Of a stretch of DNA of 64,000 bases, positions 45,001 to 57,000 are shown one piece after another. The notes below the pieces were generated by a model, which was given only the letters and a program-made list of their open reading frames with translations, did not search any database and was not told the DNA's origin. A program made the position numbers and the translations under genes. Position 1 is the first letter of the stretch. Every line of letters starts with the position of its first letter. Location of the stretch: positions 12,554,577 to 12,618,576 of the forward strand of contig NC_092582.1 of the NCBI RefSeq assembly GCF_037975245.1, read 5' to 3'. Source of the stretch: Apostichopus japonicus (taxonomy: Eukaryota > Echinodermata > Holothuroidea > Aspidochirotida > Stichopodidae).

Positions 45001-48000
45001 GACAGCGCCTTCACCAGTGATGGTCTCTTCCTCTCTGAAGTACCTGATGTTTTATGCAGTACAGCTTGTTTCAAGTCTCAAAGAGTAAATATATAGTTTG
45101 CTGAAGAAGCAACTGCCATCTAGCTCCTGCTTTAAGTAACTTTAAAAGATATAAGAATGCAAATAACCATAATGCATCGTTAAGCTGTATTTTCACTTTT
45201 TAATTTGCCCTCAATCTGGTGGTGTTACACTTGACTATCAAGCAAAATGATAATGTAAAGGAAACGCAATCTGTGACCATGATTTTAAAAACCACCAGAG
45301 AACAGTTACATTTACAAAAGAAGAAATGAAAAAAAAACTATGTTAAATTTTAGGACACACACCCTCACACAATTAGTTAAATGTTCCAAAACTTGCTAAA
45401 TAGTGATGCGTCAACATTCGTAACCGCTAACAGAGTCTCGTTAAATTGAGGAATGCTACGTAAGGAGTTAATCAAATAGTTTTGCCATGGTGACATCCAT
45501 TCTGTTTTTGCCAGATACATTTAATACTATAGTATTACCAAATGGGAAATAAAATGAAGAAAACGATCATGTTTTTGGCGTTCAAAATACTGTGGGGATG
45601 TGGTATTGATTTGAAGATTCAGACAATTTTCAGCAATATTTTTTAAAAGTAATCAACGCCAACAAGCCGGAATATCAGTTAAAGGGATTGTACTTGCAAA
45701 ATGTTTAACCTTTACTTCTTAGATACTACAGTATATTTGACCAGAATATTTACGCTTTGAATCAGAGAGTTTTGAATGTAATACGTATTTCTGAGCATTT
45801 TCAGCTTTGGAGATGTTCTAAGATTGCGAATTATGTGTCATTGATGTACGAATCCCCCCCCCCCCCCCACTCCTCTGTCTTTACTTTTTGAAATTTGCAT
45901 ATTTCTTCAGGTTCTGTCCCAAAGATGTGGACAACAAGGAAACCATCAACGAGACCATCTTACCAATTCTTCTGGATGCTAGCAGTGAATACATCTTCAA
46001 AACTGTGAGTTGTGGAAAACTTGAGTTTCAATAAAATGACCTTTCTGAACTAATCTATGGCAAATTTTATGTTAACTATTCTAACCCTTTCTGTAATAGT
46101 ATCTTTGCCCAGCCTCTCCTTTCTCCCATAGCCTTCCCCCCCTTCTGCCTCCTCCCCCCCCCCAATGTATGCCATACAGTATTGATATATAAAAGAGAAG
46201 GTGAGAAGCACTCACAGGAGTAGCCTCAAAGTATGCTTGTCATTGGCAATTTGGTTGATCAGATTTACCAGACTAGAAACTGTGGGAAACGGGTTCACAA
46301 GTTGTGTCAAATAAATGGCTATGGTCGTACCTATTAGTGCTGGTAAGAAAAGCAGATTTGGTGGTCAAATACTTTGGTAAATCCGGTCTTATCGCCGATG
46401 GGGTACTATAGTTGAGGTTACTACTGTGAGACCTTCTGGCCTTCTCTTACACATATCTATACACATCAATACTGTGTGGCGTATGTCAGGAGCCCCTGTG
46501 ATTCAACCGTTCTCCCCATTCAGCCCTCTGTAATTGATAATATATCAATTACTGTCACGTTGCTGCTTTAGTTTCTGCTTCAGTTTAAGTCTGTTATTCC
46601 AGCAACTTTTTTCTGTTTCAGGTCAAATGAAAGTAACTTTGTGATAACCTTCGTTAAGCTTAGACAGGATTTGAAGAAATAAAAACAGTTGAAAATGCAG
46701 TTTCTGTTGACATTATTTTGTTAATATGTCGTACCATTGAAACAGTTTCAAAGACGAGAAATTTTGTTTTTTCAATACCATAATTTACAGGCATCATCAA
46801 TTGTAGCTGAGACAGCAGAAGCTTTGGACAGTAATGAAATTGTCACCCAGGTGTATCTGAGACTCTATGGGGCAGCTGACACCTGCATCAGAAGATATGG
46901 GGAACCAGGAAGGTACAGACATTTAGTCTTTGTGTTTTATATGTTGCTAATGGAAAGGTTCCCAAATATCATAGATAATACCATCTGGTTGATGATATCA
47001 TAGCATGATTGGCATCTTGCAATCTGTGGTTGATTAATAGCTTGCTACTGACCTCTTGAGTGTGACCAAATGGAATGCCATTCACCACTGTTTATGTGAT
47101 GCTAATAAGGTGTAAAAGTGCTCAACCAGCTCTCAGGATTTCATCTGGAGAATTTACCACTCTGCATAGCCTTGCCATTGCCATGTTAGTTGTGACCCAT
47201 TCTACAGTACCTTTCTTCTGAGCAATTTTTCCCCTAAGGTACTCAAAACTTTTGATTCTACTGTATGGCAAGTGCAAAGAGAATACCCTACAAACTAAGC
47301 CTTAAACAAGCAAACAAATCCTGTTCTAGATCTATAATTATAAGTAAATGTCATCTTAGAACTACTGAAATTAATCTTTTGCTCTCCATTTAGAAGTAAA
47401 CTGCCTATATTGTTGATTGCCATGTACTTGTGGTCAAATATACAGAAGAAACAAACAAAATACCTTGTTGGACAACCAAATTGCAAAGGAGATTGCCCAA
47501 TGTACAGCCAAGTTTTCTTCTGTAAATTCAACGTTACAGCATTTCCTTCTCATCCACTCTCAAAACTCTCCATAGTCTCTTCACAAACAACCAACAACTT
47601 AGTTGTTTTGAAAACCCAGAAAATTTCTGTGATTTAAGAATCATCTGTGATCATATTGCTCTCCTTTACTTGAATTTATCTTCCTTTTTTTTTTCCAGTC
47701 GACTATCAGAGAAGGCCTTTCTGGGCTGTCTCAGTATTTTCAACACTGGGGTAGAAGAAGAAAATGGCCGTAAAGCTCTGAGGATATTCTATGAAAAGAA
47801 TGCTGGTATGTAGATGATTAACATTCTCAAAAACCTTAAATATGTTACTCCGTATGCCATCTTGTTCATCACCTTCGAACAGCCCTGTGTAAGGAAGCTA
47901 AGATGCCATTTCCCATCGCTAAGGAATTTTTGCTGCATTTATGCATTACATGAATTAACATCTCTACCCTCTGTATTATGATTATTAATATTTGTTTTTA

Positions 48001-51000
48001 ATCCAGACATCTGCTTCCTCTTAATGGCTGCCTCCAAGCCTTTCCTCTCCCAGCATCTCACCCCGAAGCTGCTGCAGTATTTCCTACGAATCACTCAGAT
48101 CGGTAAGTGACAACGTCTTGCCCCCCCCCCCCACAGTCCTAATTTTGTTCTTCTTTCCGGTCCACTTATCCACCCTTTTTTGGGGTACATTTTTATTCCC
48201 ACATTTTGTCCACTTTTTTTTGCAAAACTACATTCTAATTGTCATTCCTTCTTGATTTGGTAACTGTATTGTTCAATTATTTGTTTGTAATAATGTAATT
48301 TTAAGAAGGTAAACTTTGATTATGATTATTTTGTAAATTTTATGTTTCAGTGGAAGCCCATCCCAGTGATACAGATCTCCCTGTCGTGCTCAGGATCTTT
48401 GGCCGTCAGATGCTGGAGAACCAAAACAGAGTCGAAAACTGGTTGAAATGTTTGGTAAAAGAGAGAACCCATCTACAGGAGAACAAACATGCCCTGGAAT
48501 CCTTAGCATCCGCCCTGGTCAAGGAACACAGGTAAGATCATAATAATAAAAGAAATAACTGGAAGTGAAGAAAAAAAATCGACCCACCTTTAACTGGTTC
48601 TGGCAGAAACTATTATTATTTTATTTTATCTGAATCGCATTAAACCCGCTAGAAAGCAAGTGGATCTAGTATTATTTTTCTACTAGAAAGTCCGTCCTAC
48701 AAATTAACTAATTAAAATTGAATTAAATAATTTTAATTAATAATTAGTACAATTTCTAATTAATACATTTTCTAATTAATATATATTTTAATTTATTAAT
48801 ACATTTTCTAATTAATATATATTTTAATTTATTAATTGTCAATTTTGTGTCAGTTTGTTTGATGAGAGGCAACCGGATGATAAAGAAACTTACATGTTTT
48901 GAGTATTCAAATCTAAATCAAATATAAACAACATGGTCACTACAAAAAAATAGAACAAGAGAGAAAATGGGCTTATCATCCATAAAGAAAGGCACCAGAA
49001 GAATCAAACTTGAACCAAGTTTTGCTATAAATTTTAGGATTCTACCCTCCCATTGAGTTGAGACCTTTACATTTGTTTTCCATTCAAAATATAAAGTTAC
49101 TGGAACAGCATCAAAGACAACGGGAACATCATACAAACTACCTTGAATGAATAAGTCAATCGTTTGATCTATTGATCAGTAATTTCTCCATCGTTTGTTC
49201 CAGCATACACATTACGGACGCCTTCTCTACAGCTCTCCTAAGAGCACTGATACCGATTGCATCACAGCTACTGACACGAGATGTGACCTACACGATGACC
49301 TTTGCCGACCTCATGCCCGTCATGGTCATCCTAGCAAGATATGGATACGGAGATGGTCACATGGAGCTCTTCCAAGCTGCATATGGTTGGCTGGAGGAAT
49401 GGTACGGCGCAAATATTTATTTCATTAAATTTTGCCAATTTAAGAGGCCAGCAGTTGTAAGAGGAATGACACATGAAATATTAATGACATAAAAAAAAAA
49501 AAATAAGAAAGAAATACATTAACATGGATTTCCTAAAAAAAAACTTTGTTTTTTGTTGCTTTTGGTTTGAATGTGATTCAAGATGACCTAATTTACTGCA
49601 ACTGTTTCCAAACTTGCCTAACAAGTGACTTTGAAGTTTCTTGGAAGAATCGAATCTTTACCAGTTGCATGTTCATAGGACTCATCGCCAACACAAAGAT
49701 CAGTTTATGGTCATTAAAATTATGTCAAGAACAAAATCTTGGTATCGTCAAAAGATCTCAAATCAACGTTTTCTCAATCTCAGCTTAAAGTTGCTTTAAT
49801 TTTGTTAGCACAGAGAGTGGAAATGATTATCATTATCATGTGATCAGATTGCCTTTCTTATCAGGTGAAGAGGGATTCTTCATAGGTAACAAGAACCACT
49901 TGCTATTTGCTTGAAAGAAGAAGGGTTTCATAAAGTTTCTAAAGGACTGTTTCCTTTCAGCAAACTCCCTTATATCTTCTCAAATGTTAGCAGACCACAT
50001 CATAAGAAAAATCTTCTTTTTTTTTGGCACAAACCTTTGTGTGATGAAGAAATCAAGCCAAAGAAAACTGACCAAGGTTTATTTGTTCAATTGTTTGTTC
50101 CACAGCCAAGAACTCCTCTCTCAGAAGGATGTCATTGAGAAGATGAAGCAAGCAAACCCTGATGGAATGGTATGACAGTCAAAAAAACAGAACTCACATC
50201 TTGTTATCTGCTTCACCATCTAGCAAAATGTGGAAATACAAGATATCAAATGTTTTACCTTAATATCATTAACTCTGATAGGCTACCTAAAAATATCTCA
50301 TGTTACCTGATATCTCTTAACTCTGGTAGGCTACCTAGAAATACCTGATGTTACCTCATGTAGCTTCAGCACTAGCTTACCTACCTGCCAAGGTTTACAC
50401 TACTTAAAGCAAGATAGACAGTTTGATTTATATTCAAGAATCTGCTTCAAAAGCATTCACAAGAATCTCAGTAACATCCATGAACAAAACTCTTTACTTC
50501 AATCACAGACATTTGGAAAAATATATGTGAGAACTTAAAAAGACCCTTGAGAGGATATCACAGAGTGTTACAGTGTATTGCACTATGAATGTTAGAGGAG
50601 TCATTAGTTTTGTCTCCGAAAAAGTGGAAAATGTTGTTGCAGAATAATATGCAAAAAATACACTTCACTATAAAGTCTTCCTAGTTATTAAGGTATCATA
50701 ATTTTTCAGGGAGATCAGCTTTTCTCCGACAAACATCTTTTATTAAGTACCTTTATTGAGACCGAATCAAAAGTTGTCATTTAAGTACGATGTCAAAAGA
50801 AGAATGCTGAAGGGGCTGGTGGGGGAGGAGGGGGTCAGGAGGGGGCAGGAGAAGAGGGGGATTGGGAGGAGGGGGTGTCATAAATCACCATAATACTATC
50901 TCCTTTTACATATCAATCATATGTATATTCATACTGTTTGCTATCATATTTATTTTGATACATTCTGCATATTATATTTAGTGATGGGGTGGGTGTATGT

Positions 51001-54000
51001 GTCTGTGTGATGAGTTTGTATTTGCCATCCTCATCAACTAACACTGCTTTCTATTTGCATCCCTTTCTCAGTTCTACAATGCTTCATTGTCACCTTCCAC
51101 AACCACGGTTGTCTCTAGTTGCCTTTTCTCTGATTTCTCTTCACAATAAGTAACTTGTTCGTACACATTATCAACCACAATAACTGTTCCTTCACTCTCA
51201 AACTTTACTTTCCTCAGGAGAAGATATTCTTCCAACAGAATGAGGTCACTGTTGATGCTGCCTGCTGCATCCTGAGCTATATCGCTGACATCCTCTCCAC
51301 TCTGAAGCAGTCTTCTGAACGGTGAGATGACAACATGTTTATATCAGCTTACATTAATAGGAGAAGATGTCTTCTCTCAACCGACTGTCATCTGCATATT
51401 TCTGACAGTATACAGCTATATCTTCTCTTGGACTACTGATAAATATATCAGTCTGACTGAGTATTGAATAAATGATTGCTGGGAGCTATGAATTACTGGG
51501 AACCATGATATTATAATTACAAGGGACTATGAAGGCTTGAAATAAGCTGGTGTTCACCCGCAATCTTACACTGAAAAGGGTCTCAGATAAGTTACTGTAA
51601 GGCTTCCTCATCCGTGTGTCTCTAAACTAAACTATATCGTGGGACTGTGATTGCTGGGACTATGAATGACAGTGTCAAGACTATGTAATGACTCCCAGTG
51701 CTGATAGATCTGTTACAGAGGTCACAATGCTCTTTGCCTGCTATGACACACTGCAGGTTTCTTCTCTCTCAGTCGTAATTCAGCACTTTCACAACCATTA
51801 TTATTACGGTGCCATCAAGTGATGGTTCTTTTTGCTTCACTTTATGGTCCTTTTCAAGGTTTTATTCGTTGTCAAGAAATGTGACACATACAGGAATTAT
51901 TCCGTATGAAATATCTCATCTCGTTTTTCTTGCTCTTAATTAACACAGGCAATTAAGGTAGTTATGATAGATGCCTCGTAAACTGAAGAAGATACACTTT
52001 GTGAGGATCTTGATGATTTCATTGCAAATGCTTTGATTTTTACCTTTTTTTTACCTCATAGAAAATTGATTTGTTCATTATGAAGATAATCAAAGGACTT
52101 TGCTGTCTATCTGTTGTGATTATATCCCTCATTTGACCACATTTAGCCCCTTTCTCTTGAATTATGTACAGTCTTAAATAGCATAATTTGGAGCGAAAAA
52201 ATTCTAGGAAAGTGTCTTAATTTGATCAGTTAAACAAATATTTGCTGTATTTGGTAAAATTGCTGCAAAATGAAACAAATTTCATGTAAAATGCTATATT
52301 ATCGAAGCATTTTATTTGATTTAACCTAGAGAGACAACGTTATATCGGTTTCTTCTTTTCAGCGTTGCCATGACTGCCTATGACATGGAAACCACTAGTA
52401 TGGACGTAGATTCAGATTGGGCGGACGAGATGGGAGTAGATGATGAGGACTCGGGAGGAGAAGATTCGGTGAGTAGAATCAGTTTGATCGGGCTTGTAAG
52501 AAGAAATATGAAGGTACAAAGGAAGGCTCAGAATAAAATAAAATATATAAAAAAAATAATAATACAGAGCTTGTGAAACAAAGCGCATTGACTCAGCTCC
52601 CATCTTGATTATCTCATTTCGTTGCTGAGGTACGATTTATTTAAAAACTTAATCATTTCATTCAGATAAGTCAATCATAAACATTTTTGGCGATGATCGG
52701 ACGAATATTTCTTGCTAGTTTTGAAATACTACTTCTGTCATGTGTGAACAAAATGGTGAAAACTAATTGAGTGTGTCTTTTTTTTTTCTCCCTCTTTCAG
52801 GACGAAGATTCTCTGTGCAACAAGCTATGCACTTTCACATTGACACAGAAAGTCTTCATGAACCAGCATTGGTGAGTTTCATCTCCAGCTTATTATGATA
52901 TAGCTCCCTGTGTAACGTCTGTTGATTATCATCAATAAACACCCACAGCCTTTATTGAGTATTTCTTAAAATAAAGTGGACTGTCACTCTTGTAGATGTT
53001 TGAAGTCAGTTGGAAATTGAATGGCCATTGTAGGAAATAATTTTATCTGGTATCGTATGGCAAAATAAGCAAAATTGCTATACAAGTGCAAAGATCTATA
53101 GCACTCTTTGTATACAGGTACAATAACATTTCATATCAGAGAGAGAGAGTCCAGTGCCTTCAAAACTGCTGCACGAGATTATAACACTAACTTATTCCTG
53201 GGAGTGCAACTTATGATTTCAATGGATTCTTTAAAAAAAAAAAGTGTTGGCATTCTAACCCTCGGGAAGCTTCAAATTAAAGATATTCTGTTTACAGAGT
53301 GCTCATTTAATGTTTTTGACTTTACACTTCTCTATTCGTCAGGTACCATTGTCACACCTGCAAGATGGTGGATGGGGTCGGTGTTTGCACCATCTGTGCA
53401 AAAGTCTGCCACAAAGGTCATGAACTCTCTTATGCCAAGTACGGTTCCTTCTTCTGTGACTGTGGAGCGAAGGAAGATGGCTCCTGCATGGTAATAAAAA
53501 TTCTTTTTGACAGGTATCAAAATAATCCTTGGAGAAGAGGGTTCAGTAAAGAAGTGACATTGGTTATTGGCAGAAAAATATGTGTAACCCCATAATGTCA
53601 ACAAATGAGCAACCCCCTGATCTAGTTAAAAGCAAACTTCAATGTCACTGCTGTTGTCCTTAGCATAACGTTCATCATATCTTCAAGGTCAATCTTCCAA
53701 CACACAAGTCTTTAAATGTAAAATCATTTCATTGAGCTTTTTTGCCTCATTGATTCAGTAGCTTTGCAAAATTTGGCAAAAAAGTTGATAATCTGCTATT
53801 TGCCAAACCATCATCAAGGATTGGCTGTTAGAGATAATCCAACATACTACAGCAGAGAAGGGAGAGACCCCTGTAATTCTTAGATCTAATTTTTTAAAGA
53901 ATTTTTTAGAGAAATTGTAGTATATTATTGATGCATATATATCATCGTCCATGGACCGTCCAAACTGATAATATCTCAAGTTGCTCAGGCTTAGTTGATG

Positions 54001-57000
54001 GGCCTGTATGTGAATTGTTTGCAGTGAGCAGGCGCGTATCCAGGATTTTCTAACCCGGGGGGCGCGAATTACTATCTAAGCGGAGCGCCACCATCGGTTG
54101 GCGCGCAGCGTACAAGAAAATTTCTGGTTTTGATACCCCCCAGATCACCGGAAACGGCACTTCTCGGGCTTGAAATGACCAACCAGATGTACACTTTTGG
54201 CCTGAGAACCAAGTATTTCTTAATAGTTTTTTTTTTTCCATCCATAACCTTTTTGAAGATTGTCAACCCGGCACACGTCATGTTCGACCTGATCGCATGT
54301 CCTGTGGGTCTTTGCTTTTGTAGGTGATTCTACGTCGCGGCCCACAATACACGTCAGCCCCACTTTTCAAGGTTTTAAGCCCCAAATTTGTTCAGAATTT
54401 GAAAATTCACATTTCTCGTGAATAAACTCACTTCAAAACATACCCATAATGTTGTACAAAATTTCATCTATGGACAACCAATATAGAAAAACTACCTTCA
54501 ACCTCTCACAGACCGGTCAAAATTGCTCGAGTAGAGGGAAGTGTGATGCAGAATGTTGGTCAGAAATTTTCAAAAATTCAGACACAGTTAATTTTAATTT
54601 ATTGGTGTACAAATATTAAACCACGGCTATTACAAAACTTGGTTGAAGGAAATGAAAAAATAGCAGATATTTCCGAAACCGAACACTACACACATAGGCG
54701 TAGGAGGCGCGGCGGCAGTGGCGGAGCTAGGGGTATTGGTCAGGAGGGGCGAGAATGGTCTGTAGGGGCGCTTTCGACACTATCTAAGCGGAGCGCCACC
54801 ACTGGTTGGCGCGTAGCGCACAGACACATTTTGAGTAAAGATACTCCCTAGATCGCCGGAAATGACCCTTTCAGGGCCTGGCTAATTTGCAGATAAACGA
54901 AGAATAGGGTGTCATCGCCAAATTACACCAACAAAATGTGACAAATGTCAATAAGTAGATGAGAGCGCAATAAAAAAGTCAATAATCTAGAATAAGTAAA
55001 AAGTGGTAAAGAGCTGAAAAAGGCGTCAGCAGTCCATTTGAGTCCGTCAGGGGGCGCATCCGCCCCTGACCGTATGGACGCTCCGCCACTGCGCGGCGGG
55101 GGTGCAGCCCCTAATTCGCCATTACTAATGTAAAAGAAACTTTTGACATAATTGGACCTCCATGCTTTTTATACATCTACATGAGACATGTCGTTGTTTA
55201 CATTAGCATCCCGCGGTATACTGCGCAATTTGAACGGACCGTACGGTACATGATGGCATGCGATGTAATAACCGATGCTTGCTTATATGATATTGACATT
55301 GACACGTTAAAATTTCTTCTCTTTCTTCTTTTTCTTTACCCTTCCTTCCTCTCCTCCTCCTCTTTTTCCCTCTTTTTTCCTTTTTTCTTCTCTTTTTTTT
55401 CTCTCCTCTTTTTCGTACCCGGGGGGCGCGCGCCCCCAACGCCCCCCCCTGGATACGCACCTGGTGAGGGTGCTAGTAAGATACCAGAGGGGGGCGGGGG
55501 GGGTGTTCAGATGGTGAAGTCTTCCTGAATTTATATTGGCCTCGTATTTTATTATTATGTTGATTTTAAGTGTTCAATCTTCTGCAAAAAGCTTTTAGTC
55601 ATCCTGCAAAGCTCATCTCTAGTTAGTTCATTACAACACTTTGTTCACCTACTGGAGAGAGTTGTAAGATTCCTGTCATCTTGTATCGACAATTTGTGTT
55701 TTAGTTTTCCATATTTTGTTTTCATTCTAACGTGGTTTTCTTATCTTTTAAACCCCCGAAGGCACTGATCAAACGCCATCCTGGCAGCAACCTCGAATCC
55801 AGCATGTCAACAGCCAGTATGCCCTCACCATTCTCGTCAGGGGTGAGCACTAACGCTAATGCGAACACCAACGACAGGGGCAGTAACACTAGTACTGGAT
55901 CAGGAAGACCAAGAACCCAGGTAAACATTCTTTCATTTAGTATCTCTTGAGCCATTAATCAACCCTTCCTCTACTCCCCCTCCCCGCCCCCCCCCATCAC
56001 AAAAGAGAAAAAAAAAGCAGAAATTGCTTCTGTTCAAATTCAATTTCACTTTAGGCAACCATCTCACTGGCATCGCCAACCGAGAGGCCTCAGAGCTCAC
56101 AAAAGTTTGAAGCCAAAGGTGTGCAGCTTAATGCTGAAGAACTGGCAAAGTTGAGACGATCCCTGAGAAAGCTACTGGAGAAACATAGAGGAGCTCTCTT
56201 AGCAGAACTGGTAAGGTCATAGGTCATGTAATGGACCAGCGGTCTCATTTCGTAACTAAGCATTCACTTAAATTAATTCACTTAAATTAACCGACAAGTA
56301 CGGTAGATAGTCTTGAGGCAATTCTTATTCAGTTCATTTTGAAGGGTAGCAAAAAAGTAGAAAGTAAGTGCTTAATCCTAGTATGATTTTAAATCATGTA
56401 TGGTAAGTTCAGTGGTTTTCTTTTCATTTCTTCTCTATTTAACAATCATTTTCACCTTTTCTAGGTTTTGTAAAATGAAGATGGGTGTGATAATCTTATT
56501 AGCACCCTTATGAAAGAAAGATTCCTGCTTGAATTAGCCCCTGATTGACCTCTTGGCCAAGGAAATAACCAATGGATATTACAGTGAGAGCAATGGAAAG
56601 GAAATAGCAAAGTAAAGATTGATAGGGAGCTGCCACGACTCAAATCAATTCTCTGCTCTTTCAAAGTTTGTTTAAAAATTTCCAACCAGTGTTCTATGTA
56701 TTCTTCAGACATTTATATCAAAGGATTTAATAATGTAATAGGTTTTTTAGAACCAACGAACAAAATTATTTTAAAAAGTGGAAGAAAAGCAACCTTGGTA
56801 ATGGGGGCCATCTTTCGTTCTGTTAAAACAGGAACGACACAACCCCAGTGGACCCATCATTGAACTTCTCGGGTCCCTGATGTCCCCCATCGAGGAGCAT
56901 TACAACCAGACATCCGCAGTGGGCACCACAGCCAGGGCCCAGAGTGCCCTCCACCGACTCCACACAGAAGAGAAAACGGTGGACTTCTCAGAGCAACTTA

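Larger units (their letters stand above)
54029..55463. mobile_element. Inverted-repeat DNA element with GTGAG target duplication
   Basis: The ends CAGGCGCGTATCCAGG (54029) and CCTGGATACGCACCTG (to 55463) are inverted with one mismatch in 16. GTGAG flanks both sides (54024-54028 and 55464-55468). The interior shares CTATCTAAGCGGAGCGCCAC and the polypyrimidine-plus-GGGGGGC module with 6069-6864. It has no transposase. The 5-bp duplication does not fit hAT (8 bp), so I leave the superfamily open. Confidence 0.75.
53491..55761 (+). other. UBR4: UBR4 intron 38, transposon-loaded
   Basis: At 2.27 kb it is the longest intron in the window. It holds the inverted-repeat element 54029-55463 with a nested hAT-type MITE at 54716-55091. 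The remaining flanks are plain AT-rich sequence. Confidence 0.85.

Noticed and set aside
48119-48138. Alternative acceptor cccacag after UBR4 exon 31
   Set aside because: It would leave an intron of only about 35 bases, and the following sequence has no family-like frame.
53332-53604. 90-codon minus-strand frame over the UBR box
   Set aside because: Shadow of UBR4 exon 38 on the opposite strand.
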